DNA from: Serinus canaria
Taxonomy: Eukaryota; Chordata; Aves; Passeriformes; Fringillidae
Assembly: GCF_022539315.1 (NCBI RefSeq)
Contig: NC_066313.1
Coordinates: forward strand, 64,483,934-64,547,933
Length of the DNA: 64,000 nucleotides
Direction of reading: 5' to 3'
Both the position numbers and the translations under genes were made by a program. Positions 51,601 to 64,000 of the stretch are shown in pieces. The notes under the pieces are model-generated. The model made no database searches, was not told the DNA's origin, and saw nothing but the letters and a program-made list of their open reading frames with translations. Numbering within the stretch: position 1 is the stretch's first letter; the number at the start of each line of letters is the position of its first letter.

Positions 51601-54600
51601 GTAATCTTCGTCTTTTAGCATTACTACCATAAGTGCACTTTTTTGCTACTGGCTCTTAAACCATGGGGAAAAAATGGTTTACTTTGGTTTGATTTGTTGG
51701 GGTTTTCTTGTCTGTGTCATTTTCAGCAACACAGGTGACCGTGTGTGTTGGGCACTGGGGAGGGTCTCAGTTGTACTCTAAGTTGTTAAATTCTCTCTGA
51801 TGATTTATTGTCTCAGTTCTTTCATTTCTTTTGCCTTGAACAGTGTTTGGTGATTGCAGGCATTTAACAAGAATCTAGATAAACACAGTGAAAGTGATAC
51901 ACAAGTAATCTGCAAGGTCTGCATTTGCCACAGTATGCCTCAGAGATCTCTCTGTGCTCCCCAATCCTTCCAGCCAAACATTGGACCAAAGCACTGTTCA
52001 ATTCATTTCCCGTACATTCTTTGGATCCTTTTTCAACTCCAAAATAGAAGTTAGGGAGGGGAAACAAGACAATAGTTACACAGGTTTCTGAGAAGAGTCA
52101 GGGTACTTTTTTGTGTCCTTACCTGAGCTTCATCTGAGCAAGAATCAGGATTGGATTGGACTTCTGGACTGGATTATACTCTCAGATCTAAAAGTATTCA
52201 AAATTGAGCCATTTAGGGAACCCTAAAGGCTCTTGTCAAGATTTTTATCTGAACAATCTTAAGAGACTAATATGTCATGGCATAGGAGAGAAAATCTGCA
52301 GATTAAATCTCTGAAACAAAAGATGAAAATAAATGAAGTTCACTGCAAGAATCTGAGAATGTGAGTAATACCACAGATTTTTCTGAAGCTAAAGAGTACT
52401 GAAGATATAAAACCAAAAGCTGACCTAAGAAGCTACTAAATCTCTCAGAGCTGCTGAATGATTTGGCAAGGATTTGCAGAAAAAATACAACATTAACAAA
52501 TCAGGAATGAAGAAAAACAGTGCAAATTATAGATACAGAGTGATGGGACCTCACTACCCACTTACCTGTTCAGAAAGTGGTTGTAGAGGCATATCAATAG
52601 TTCTCTGGCAACATCTTTCTTTTCTCTTACTGGTAAGAGAATAGATGGAGAGATTCCTTTCAAAGAAGCTGCAACTCCCCTAAATTATCCTGTCAGAGTT
52701 TGGATTATCACTCATTTTAAAACATTATTTTCATGGAAAACTACTATCCACCTCCTGAAGTCTCATTCCACCTCCAAAATTCTTTTCCTTCATCTCCTTT
52801 TCATACTATTCATCACATTCCCTTCTTAGATCAGTAAAACAAAATCCATGTTGGACTAAAATCATTAATTGGTCCAAACTAGTTTGTTTCTCCCAAGCAC
52901 TTTAAAAACTCCTTTTTGTTGGATCCAAAACAAAACAGTTTCACTGGCAGCTGAGTCCAAGTGAGCCTCTACTTAAATGAAAACTACTAATTCTGTTTGC
53001 TGAGTTCCAAACCAAACTAATCTATGATTTATAAATTTCTAGATAGTTTAAAAACCTTACCATTATATTAATATTTTATCATATCCTTAGATTAATGATA
53101 TGAAAAATACTCTGAGGAAATATGATGTAATTGTATAAACATGTAGTGTTTTTTCCAATATTATAGGCCCTTGGCCTAATTTCAAATTAATTTCTTTCAA
53201 AATTTCCTGTTCTTACTCTTTCTTTCCCAACTAGGGGTGCTGCCAACTAGTTATGCTCACAAAGCAATCACACTTGGGTGCCTAGTTTTAGTAGTGTCAT
53301 ATCAATGAGCATGCATTGCAGCTGATTAAAAGCAGTAGCAAGTGCTAAAAGAAAAATTTTGCCACGATTTCTAAGAAAACTATAACGTTTCTAACTTAAA
53401 GCTACAAAGCATTTTTTACATCCAAACTACATTAGCCCCTGCAAGTACCCTCATAAACTATTCCTGATGTGCAGCACTTTGCTTCTTTGTGTCATTTCAC
53501 CATTCCAGTTTTAAACTCTGTCAAACAATCAAGGAAGGCTGGCAGAGGAAAGCTTGATTGGAAAAGAAAATCAAATACTTGAGTCTGAAACAGACTTCTT
53601 CGATGTTTCTCATACCCTGAATGTTAAGAAATTGATCAAATATTTCCAAAGTTAGTACTGTTTTCTGAAATTTCTTTTTACATCTGTTAAAAATAAGACA
53701 TATTAGTCATACTGGTTTTGTCAAACAGTGATAATGTTTTTTAAAGACACTTCTGCAGAAACGGATATGAATAAAAAATATGAAAAGAAATATTAGAAGT
53801 TGCATGTTTCAGGGAAGAAAACTATGAAATGCCAGTACAATGCACAAAAGTAAAATCTCCTGAGAAATAAAATATTAGCTAAAATTGTTTCAGGAAAATG
53901 TTTGAAAAAATCAGGTAGCTTTTGTGTTTGTGTGTAAGTTTCACTTTTGTCAATTCTGTTTATTCCTAATGCAGTCTTTTATTTTTTACTTCTAATGCAA
54001 ACTTCTTCCCATAGTTTTACACTTTATGAATTTCTCTAAAAGGCAGTTATCTCATGTATTGAAATCTTTGTACAGGATAGTGAGTTAGTCTTTGACTATA
54101 CTTCTTTGTCATCTTAATAAAAGATTTAAATTTGCAGTGACATCACAATTTTCCAGTAATTATCCTTGCTGACAGAAATAAAGAATACAAATTTTCTCTC
54201 ATCAGGTTAGTAAAGGGTTAACTGCATTTAAACAGATTGCAATTTTAAATAAAACTGACAGGCAACCTGTAAATACAGATTCATACACTTTGAAAAAAAA
54301 GATGAATTATGGGTTTATGTGTTTGGTACGTGCTATCATGTAACAGGGTTACCTATCAGCCTTGTTCAGTCATTGCACATACTAAACTGTCATGTCTTGT
54401 TAGGAATTACCTTGTTGCTCTCATGTTTGCAAGTAGAAACATTAGAATTCTTGAATAGATAAACCAAAGATATTCATAGTTAAGAGAAAATGAAGTTCAG
54501 GTATGTTAAAAGTCAGTGCTAAAAGAACAAGCAAAATGCCAAAATTATGTTAATGCTGTCTTCCAGCAACGTGTTTCAATAGGTGCACAGCTTTGACTTC

Positions 54601-55238
54601 AGGTATTCCAGCCTGTGTGGTCTCAGACTGCATTAACTCTTTTTAATGGAATGTTAGAGTTAGAGGGGTTGGAAGGTTTTTTAATTTTTATCTCTTTGTG
54701 ATATCAGCTACATTCATAATGCTGCTTTGGAGACTATTATAGCATTTTATACACTTTTTAAATAAAGAACTTACATTCATGATTAGTCTTCTCTTTTCAC
54801 AGATTTTAATTTTAGAAGAAGAAAGTTGAAGTTATACTTTAATTTTGGAAGAATTTCTGTAGGATTCTTACATGAGCTCTTTTATTACAGGAAAAAATTA
54901 CACTAAATGTTAATGTCATAAAATAGTTCATTATTTCAAATTATATAGACATCTAATTTGATGATGAATCTTATATTTTGCTGTGGGACATCAAAGTGAA
55001 AAATAGTTATTTGATTATGTAAAGCCTTAAAAGCTTCTGTCTGCCCATGAAGGAGAAAAAAGGAAGGTTGGGGTTTTACTCAGACTATATTCTTGGTCCA
55101 AATTTTGAATTGTTTCTTGTCCTGCTACTTCCTTTTCTGTCTGAATTAATTAGTAAATGAATGTGGAAAGCAGTCTAATATAGTTTTTCATTTAGATCAC
55201 TGAGAATCAGCTGGTAAGATAAAATTTCTTGCATTCTT

Positions 55239-55289
55239 CAAACTTCCCTATTAGAGGGAGTTCAATGGCAAACTTCCCTATTACAGGGA
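55239..55289 (+). repeat. Tandem duplication, 30-bp period
   Basis: CAAACTTCCCTATTAGAGGGA and CAAACTTCCCTATTACAGGGA lie 30 bases apart with one mismatch. The second copy also holds the short inverted pair TTCCCT / AGGGAA. Confidence 0.8.
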
Positions 55290-57222
55290 AGTGGCATTAT
55301 CATGAATAGGCAATATCTAGGATGATGTTGAGATCATGGTGGAGGTTCATAATAAAGCCTTCCCAGTCCTCCTTGTCTTCTCTGAGCTCTCAGAAGGGTC
55401 TGAAGTGCATAGTATTCCCATGCCATTTGTACACCCCTTAGTGCAAGACAGCAGGTTAATGCAGCCAGATTTTTCAGTTGATTTTAAAATAAGACATTTT
55501 CTATGCTTTGTCAAGGTATTATTATGTAATTTTTTTCTAGATCCATCAGAAAAGCATAAAATATTGTTTGGAGGAACAATGTAGTCTCCCATTAATAATC
55601 TTCCACTAAATAGTGTGGTTTCTTTTAAAAAAAGGATATTTCAGATCTCCAGATTAATTTTTTTTGGCATTATTATTTGTAGTGTCCGTTCTCATTTTAA
55701 TCAGCTGAACTTCACACTGTTGATTCTGTTAACTCAAATAACCAAACCCCACCAACACCAACTTGTAGTTTTGATTCTTCCACTAACTAATTAACTGCAT
55801 GACCTGGCCCCACCTTTGGAACTTGCCCATGTGTCTTTGTATAGTCAGGGAAGAACAAGTAAGAAAGATGTTCCCTCAAAGAATAAATCCAGGTGAAATT
55901 ATGCATCATGCCTGAGTTGACCCAATAGGTATAACACTACCTAACCCCTTTGCTCCTGATTCTCCTCCTCCCTCATGCTGTTCCACCAGCTCTGACACAC
56001 TTGTAATGCTGCAGTAGGGCCGTTCAAATCACTAAACAGAAACCTAACCTGGCAAAAAAAAACCTCTACAAAAGTGTATTGCTGTCTGTTAAGTTTGAAT
56101 GATCTTTGGAAAGAGTCCAGTAAAGAAAAAAACAAGTAAAAATATTTATATGTCAATATTACTTACCTGTGATAAAGAGAGCATTTTGTGTCCAAACCTG
56201 TGTAGAACACCAGCTTCTGTGCCATCCTTTATCTGCATCCAAACATTATTCTTTTGTGCATATAACGGGCATCTATAACTTAAAGGCACTGAAAATGCAA
56301 TTCTCTGTTAGGTGCTAAAGTTAAGTGGGATGAATCCAGTAAATCTTTTTGGTTAAGCTCTTGATACATGATTCCTTTTATCTAGTTTGTTGGTTTGGAT
56401 TTTTTCTTTCCAACGGTCTGCCTTTGACTAAAAGAAATATTTACCATGATCTCTGTGATCCTGGCAATTCCATTGCCTTTCATGCTTGATGCAGTTGTTA
56501 ACATTTTGTAACATCAGAAATGCAATTCTAGACTTTATTCATTGGCTTTCAAACTTCAGATGAAAACTTGGAAGGGCAGTCTGTCAGCACTCAGATGTTT
56601 GGCAAGAAGTTTTAGTAATAATTTCCTGAGGTTACATTTAAGAGGTTATAAATTTGCTATGCTTTGATGTATAGCATTGTACTATTTCTTCAGAAATTTA
56701 AGCTGCAGATGTGTCATAATAAAGAAAACTAATAATGTGCATAATTAAATCTATTTTAGCTTTTCCAATTCAAACAGTGTAGAAACTGAGTTCTAAAATC
56801 TTGAAAATTAACTAGCTGGAGTTTATATTTTTAATGTGAATTTCACAATCCACTGGGGTTTGGGGGGGAAAAAAAACAGAGCAAGTAGAATGAATTGAGT
56901 TAAGAAATACTGTAGGAGATCTTAAAACAAGAAAAAGAGACAGTGATGTAAGAGACACCAATAGAAGACTCCAATAGGTGTTCCTTCAAGTCCTAAGATC
57001 AGTTTCTCTTTGTGTGAATATAAAGGACTTAATTTACACTATTTTTTTAACTGCTTGAAATCACCAGTCTGGCAATGCACTAATTTTTAACCTAAAAAAG
57101 CAAATCTAATACTATGGAGCATTTTCATCAGAAATAGAAGGGTAACATTTATTACATAAATACTGCAAATTCAGGCTGTTTACAATAACCATTAATTTCC
57201 TGCAATGCAATTGTTTATGCAG

Positions 57223-57260
57223 ACATGATTCATTATCAGCCTATGAATATTATACACCAG
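57223..57260 (+). other. Candidate 38-nt microexon (unconfirmed)
   Basis: A TTGTTTATGCAG acceptor-like end precedes 57223, and a textbook donor CCAG|GTAAGAAG follows 57260. In the phase left by the 51516-51600 exon it reads Thr then stop, so inclusion would truncate PIBF1. In another frame it is open (HDSLSAYEYYTP). It could be a poison exon, part of another transcript, or chance. Confidence 0.25.
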
Positions 57261-60200
57261 GTAAGAAGATATGACAACCTGCTGATATTTTGTCTGCTAT
57301 ACACATCTGTGCACTCACCCTACATTAGCAGCTGTGCATACAAGTGATAGAATGTAAACTTGCTGAACTAGTCACCTGCCTTATTGACACATTCATGTGT
57401 TACTGTGCCAGAGCTCTTCAAGTGAAGTTAGCAACCAGAAACCAGGCTCTGGCTGTCTGCTAGGGGACAAAGTGGAAAACATGGAGTAGTAGTTTAAATA
57501 AACCTGGTTGATATCAATCAGTTAAATGGCTACAGACACATGGAGTTTGATTGCTATTTGTTTACTTAAATCTATTTAGCTTATGTCAGAAAATTGTTGT
57601 GTCACTCAAATTGAGTGTTAAATCTGTCTAAATATGTGTACCTGAATTGGTAGGAATCTTCAGCTAGATTCAGTTAAAATTTATATTGGTTAACTGTTGC
57701 AAGCTCTTATTCTATTTAAAACATATTAAAGAATAAAAAATTCTTAGTGAGCTGTTCTTGCTGAAAATAGTCTACCAGGTTAATATTAAAATGCTAATTG
57801 CCTGAGTGCCTATTATTGAACTTTCCAATTGGCAGGTGAGGAGCATTCCATGTGTGATGTGTAACTCACCATTTATGAGTAAACCTAATGCTTTTCCTTT
57901 AAGACCATGTTACTCTTTTCCCTTCCCAGGTTTTCACAGTTTCTTATCAATATGTCAGAATAATCCTATTTATTAACTGAATATTTCTGGGGCCTTCACC
58001 ATGGTAGCTGGACATCTGTCTCACAAATATTGTACCCTCAAGTTAAGCAGAAAACTATTACTATCCCTGTTTTGCAGAAACAATAATTGAAATAAAAGAA
58101 ATTATGCTTTATCCAAAACTCCTCCATTTGTGGAAGAGGTTAAGAGTTCATGTGTCCTAATGCAGTATCTTACTCACAGCCAGCTTTTGTTTCTTACATG
58201 TCTCAAAGCCTGAAAAGAAAATCTCCTTAGCACTTATTTTCCCTAACTAGACACAAATTAACTCTTTTCTCTAAGTCATCTTCTTATATACTAACTGATT
58301 GCTTTTTGGAAGCAGTTTCACAAACAATTACATTTTCTCTTCATATCATTCTGAGAATTTACATTCATTTTTTTAATCAATGTCTCCTGAAAATGGCCAC
58401 TTTCCAATGTCCTGCCAGTTTCTTAAAGATTAAATCTTAAAAACTAAAAATGTGAATTAAGAAAAGTTTTTATTTAATCTGTAAGATGGGTATTTTGTAT
58501 TTTTATGAAATATTTTCTGGGAGGAAAAAAAAAGATAAATTTCACAACAGGTTGTAGGTGGTATGTGAGTGAGATTAAAGGTCTAGCTTATTTTGTTCTA
58601 GGAAACAGAGGATGTGGTGGGATGCAAGAAAAGGAAATAAGCATAAGGCAATCTTGTGTAGCATAAGTTAAGAACAGAAAATAGTTATTTCATTATCTTT
58701 AAAATGTTAAAATCTGACTTATTTTTTAGTTTTTGATAAATGGTTGCCAAATGCATTTTCCAAGTGTGTTTAAGATTGGAGAGAGTCCACGTGATCAAGA
58801 GGAGAAACAGTTAGTAATTAGTCATATTAGGATATGGAAAATTTGTGAAGGGCTCCAAGTGTTTTTTCAGATCATCTTTAAATTATCAGGGTAAGATTTC
58901 CAAGGATTTACATAAATGCTTATGAATATTAGATTTGAAACATGGCCACATGAATTTCAGAATTCCATGACATTGTTCCAAAATTTTAATGTTCGCAGTG
59001 TTTAAGAATCCAGTAGCCTCTGTTCTTGCATTCATCTTCTGTCAGTATCCTGCACAAAATCCTGGTACTTCTCAATACTTATCCTGGTTTTTTGCCCACA
59101 AGAGTGAAAGAAAAGTCAGATGTTTTTATTCTTTTTTTTCTTCTTTTGTGGAAATGCAAGGGGTCCTGAAGTATCTCTGCTTTACCTTACACTGACCATT
59201 CCACTCTATATTACCAGTTTGTCCTTCTTACTTCTGTGTTGCCTTTGCAGTCCACCCCTCACTGCTAAATTCTCTGTGCCCAGATTTTAATTCCATCTCA
59301 GCAATGACCTTGAGAATTCCAGATGAGTTTTCAGCATTTCATTATTAGTCATACTTTAAAGTCTGGCTAATACTATCCTTAGCTGTAATTAAGTTATGCT
59401 GAAGAAGATTGACTAGGAATAACCTAGGACAGAAAGCCAATATGTTGGATTTAGGAACCTGGAGAGTAGCAACAGCTGCCATCTGCAAAAAAACAGAGGT
59501 GGAGAGAAGTTCAGACGCTCATAAAAAGCTTTGGAGTCGTAAGGGGGAGGGCAGTACGTGTTTAATCAGGAATGGAAGCTTAGTGGATAAAAGGAGAAAA
59601 CTGCTTTGTTGGGGAGAGGGGAAGGAAGGGGTATCTGCAGGGGTTGGGAAGACACGAATGAAAAGATGTGATTGGTAACAGGTGCCTTCAAACAATCTCA
59701 ATCTCTGCCTCTTCCCCCTCTTTTCTGTGTAAAAAGATTGTACACGATAATGTCAAAATTATTTGTGTTTCTAAAGTGAGCGACTTCCTGCTCATCTATG
59801 TGCTGCAACTTGTTTTATATTTAAAAAAATGCTGATGTACAATGCTTAGCTCTCTTTTTAAATGTTAAGCCACAGAGTAATTATCATTTTTCTTATGCTA
59901 CGTTTATGTTCCAAGATTCTAGTTTCTATTAATGTTCTGCATGTTTTCTAAGTAGATTACAGGAACATTTCTGCATCACAAGTAAGCCCCGGAGCTATTC
60001 TCAGCTTTAAGCTTGGAGAAACAAAGTGACATTTACATAGCTAAATGAGTGTAGAGAAGCTTCTGGCTCACTTTTTACAAAGAAAAATATGCTCCTAAGC
60101 AGTAGTTATCATCTTTTTGTTATCTATTTTGTTGCTGTCAAGCTTTAATAAACTGTGAATTCCAAATAATACTGAATTTAGGAAGAGGAAGGACTTAACA

Positions 60201-63200
60201 GCACTGATTCTTTTCTTTGAGCTGTATTATTCAGAATGTGTTACTATTTTTAATATATATTCTTGCAAGAATTATCTTTCTATTCACAGTGGTATACAGT
60301 AAGCAGTTGTGTACTAAATAGGAGGTTTCATAGGCAAAATGCAGCATATATATAGATTGTGGGATGGAATTGACTTGGGTATTTTAAATTATATGGTTTT
60401 GAGAGAGCTAGAATCAATTAAAGAGATAAACTTTTAAACAAGAAATTGTTAATTGTTGATTAATCTGAAGTTGTTCAGATTTTCTCAACATGTATCCTAT
60501 GTTATATTCTTTTTTTCCTGGATTGGCTATATATATTTCTGTCTCATTCTAGGATATCCAGCTGTGTAAAAATTTTACTTTTGTACATTTCATGGTAGCA
60601 TTTGACTAATACCAAGAGGAAAGTGAATTTAAATACTCTGTAAGAAACAGCAAAGACAGGGAGAATTAAACTAGAATATTTCCGAAAATACAGTAGCTTC
60701 TACATAATAAGATATGAAAATAAGGCTGTTTTAGCACATTAGCATGTTAGCATCCATTTCCTGTTAGGTGAACTTACTCAAGAAAGCATATTTTTTATTA
60801 AATGTTGAGTAAATGAATGTCACAATGGCTCAGATGTAAAAAAAGTATTTGGAGAATTTGTCCTAGTTACAACTACAAATATATTTCTGATCCACAATAC
60901 AAAAGTGAAAAAACCTTAACAATTTGACGTGCAAGTTCTGAATTATGAGACGAATTATTTTCTATTTTTGTTAATAAGTTATTAAGATTAAACTGCTAAG
61001 AACAAATCTAAGATACAGCTGAAATAGGCAAAGATTTTTATATATCTAAAAAGACAGAAGCTGTTCTCTGCAGTGACTGGGACATTTTATTGTTGCCACA
61101 GTTCTAATGCGTTCACCTTATAAAACTGGAAGTAGTTTGTAGAACCATATAGTCAAAGATCTGTCAGCTCATTTTAAGGTTTTTATAAGCACTGGGATAT
61201 AGAGAACTAGTGAATTAAGTGTAGTGCAGAGAAGTTATCAACATCCTGCATATGGTCTGGCATCTTTCCACCACCCAGTTATCAGCTTCGTTTGTTTGAT
61301 CAGGACATTTCATACTGTCTTCCAGTTTCCAGCTTTACAGTGTGTATCCATGTGCCTTAGATGACCATATGTGCAATTCTCACACTGAAATTCTTGCTGA
61401 CTTCTTGTATTTTCAGTACAGCTGCAATTAGGATGCAACTATGTCGAATACACTCTGCCTTACTTCAAGGATTGAACAATGACTTGTGATGTTTTCTGGA
61501 TTTCATAGGTGGTTGTTAAAATCTTCTTTGAGCTCTGCTATGGATGTAGATTCTTCTCTTGATAGGCACAAGCTTCACTGTTGAAGCTGAGTTTGCACCA
61601 GTTGTGCCGCTGCTTCCTATCCATCTGCAGGCTTAAGTAAGGGAATGGACTGCTGACCATTTGCTTCATTATGCTGTCATGTCAAAATGGCACTTCTGCA
61701 ATGTCTTCCTCCTGTTTCACAACTTGTCATCATTAATGCTACTGTCCAGTGTTGTGAATTTGTCTTAATGGTGTTGTCTTTTTTCCACTGCCAGCCAAAA
61801 AAGGGAACTGATAATTCATTCCAGGCTATAGCCTATCTTCTGCTGTATGTCTCTAGCAGAAATAAAACCCCAGAAGGACAGTTATAAAATAGCTGTTTTT
61901 GTGAATTGTCTGCACTTCTGAAGAGGAGACATTGTAGGTACTACTTTTGCTTGAGAGTCTCATTCCTTGATAATGACACATATGTCTCCTTTCTCTAGAG
62001 CACTCCAAAGTTTGAATACCATACTCAAATTTCAAAGTGCTGTATGCAAGTCATTGCATATGTTGAAAGGTTTAACCAGGTTTTGTTTCAGTCATCTGGT
62101 CTGTTGTTGTGCAGAAATTTGTTTATGCCAAGAATCCATACAGTGAGCTTTGTTTACTTCCATTTTAACTGGTGAATTCCAGTGCTGTCAAAGGTACTGC
62201 CAGTGTAAAGATCATCTGAGAAGTCGCTTGTCAAGTGGCAAAGTGGCAGAGATGGATCTTGCCTAATATAAAAAATATATCATATAGGTATCTTTACCTG
62301 AAAATCATCTAGGGATTTGCAGTCAGAAAAAAAACCCCAGGTATTATTGTGGCGTGATTTACCATAATCTCATTTAAAAGAAGCAAAATTAATATTACTT
62401 TTGAATTTCTCACCAACAGCAGTATAAAGGGATCAGACAAGCTAGTTTACCTAGGTTTAAACATCATTACTGAAGCAATCTAAAGATGCATGTGAGGAAA
62501 TCCAACCAAGTATTCAGTCACATGTTCCAAAGCCAAACTTCAGTTAGAGTTGTCACGTATTCCAAAGCCACATTGCTATCAGAGTTCTCACAAAGGTCCC
62601 TGTCCATCTCAGTATTAGCAACTAAATGATACAACTTTATTTAAGTGTACCTTTACTTTCACAAAAGTTACAGTAGAAGTCTAAGAGGGATCCAAGTGAG
62701 GAACTGCACAGGACTTTGTAGAGGGCAATATTCTTAGTATTTTCTCTGCCATCACCTGATGTGCCCATTAATTTTGATCCTAGTGAACACCTTGAGGCAA
62801 CAACTGAAGATGGTTCCTTCTGAACCACCCTGCCCTGTCTTTTTCCAGATTAAGATAATTTTCCCTCAAGAAGGAGATATAAGAAGTATAAAACTTTATT
62901 TTTTTCCCCGAATCCTCTCTTGAACATTTGTATATTGAACATGAACTTTTAATTCTTCAGAGACTGAGAAATCATTCCAGAATGTGCTCTTTACAGAACA
63001 CTACCAAATGAGTATAACATTCTTTAATGCTGGTTTAAGTGTCTCAAATCAAGGTTCTTTAACAAACCTGTAACTTCAATTTCTGAACTCTGTTCTTCTC
63101 TGTGCAGGCTTGTTTGAAGACTACAATAGCTGAATAACTAAGAGGAAACATGCAGGTGAAGACAGATTGTGCTGGCTTGCCATGAACATGTTTTTCATGC

Positions 63201-63944
63201 CAGTATGGCTATCTTCCCTCACTTGTATGTTCTAATATATTTATTGTTTTTATTGTTAATGTTATTTTAGAAGTTAATGCAGCCATAATAGTCACCATGC
63301 TGCTACATTCCAAGCTACTCTTTGGCTTCCACATTGAGAAGTGTCCAGTCTCTGGGCTGAAGTTGTGGTGCACTAAAAGTCTTTTTGTGAAGCAGTTTTT
63401 TGTTCAATCCCTTCCATGCATGGGGGGTGTACAGTTAAACTCCAGACTGGATACATATTTCATTTTGAGTTATAGTTTAACCACATGGGGACCATATGGC
63501 AGTTAAACTGAAGAATACCAGCTTTCCAAAGGAGGTCCTGACCATACATGCTTTGCTCTCACAGTACAGGAGACTTAAGGATTGGGAGTGAGAATACACA
63601 TCTAAAATTGTCACGTTACTGTTTGACTTACAAATTTTGAAATACCTTGACTTTTGATCAGCATCCCTGAGGGAGGAGACCTCTAGTTTTATCCCTCTTT
63701 CAGCTGATTTTTCTGATTTTGACAGTGAAATTGGTTTTCTGTGCTATTCTTTTATGCTGTATTCTTCTCTGAGAACACTTGTCAGTCATCAAAATTCAGT
63801 GGTTCTGCCAGAACCTGATACATTTTCTAGGGCAGAAATCTCTTGTTCAGCTTCCACAATACAAGTTCTCTGCTTCAAAATGGAATTATAATCTAAGGTG
63901 AAGTTTGCAATTGTAAATTCTTAAATATATGCAATTGTAAATTT

Positions 63945-63970
63945 CATATAGAATTCCTAAATTCTATATG
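63945..63970. repeat. Perfect inverted repeat, 11-bp arms, 4-base loop
   Basis: CATATAGAATT is followed by CCTA and then AATTCTATATG, its exact reverse complement. The direct repeat GCAATTGTAAATT lies just upstream in two copies. No terminator or transposon end function is implied. Confidence 0.85.
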
Positions 63971-64000
63971 TAGAGCTAACAGTAGAATGCCACGTGCCAT

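Larger units (their letters stand above)
51601..64000 (+). other. PIBF1 intron after last exon seen; runs off the window
   Basis: It starts GTAATC. I looked for the next PIBF1 exon (human residues beginning ELAAMKQILVKMHSKH) and found no convincing match. Three exon-like segments (51860-51916, 52302-52360, 57223-57260) are discussed as leads. Otherwise it is AT-rich sequence with a 30-bp tandem duplication at 55239-55289 and a perfect hairpin at 63945-63970. No transposon family was recognised with confidence. Confidence 0.75.

Overview
The window looks like nuclear DNA from a bird, most likely a neoavian and possibly a songbird. It is AT-rich and intron-dominated. It carries diverged CR1 LINE 3' ends and two copies of a long-terminal-repeat (LTR) family whose body I recognise from avian genomes. 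Nothing points to bacterial, phage or plasmid DNA: there are no operons, tRNA or rRNA genes, or CRISPR arrays.

I recognise one gene. Six internal coding exons on the + strand (30957-31122, 34180-34330, 37263-37353, 40596-40698, 42460-42590, 51516-51600) join in phase without a stop. They encode 242 consecutive codons of a coiled-coil protein that I identify as PIBF1 (also CEP90), a centriolar-satellite and distal-centriole protein needed for cilium assembly. From memory of the human protein (757 residues), this is roughly residues 441-682. The upstream exons with the start codon and the last roughly 75 codons lie outside the window, so the first 30.9 kb and last 12.4 kb are intron. Only about 0.73 kb of 64 kb is recognised coding sequence.

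Layout: 1-30956 is one long intron holding an LTR copy in sense orientation (about 10800-11438), an A-rich tract (about 16195-16265), a CR1 3' end (about 21575-21981) and a probable ancient amniote repeat (about 29345-29880). The 31123-34179 intron holds an antisense LTR copy of the same family (about 31665-32445). The 37354-40595 intron holds two CR1 fragments. The 8.9 kb 42591-51515 intron holds an antisense CR1 fragment. The final intron holds several exon-like segments but no recognisable next PIBF1 exon.

I found no new biological system. The most checkable leads are a 38-nt microexon-like segment at 57223-57260, a long polypyrimidine tract with an in-frame cryptic acceptor at about 36412-36616, two other candidate exons after 51600, an intact AATAAA signal in the sense LTR, and several short tandem duplications.
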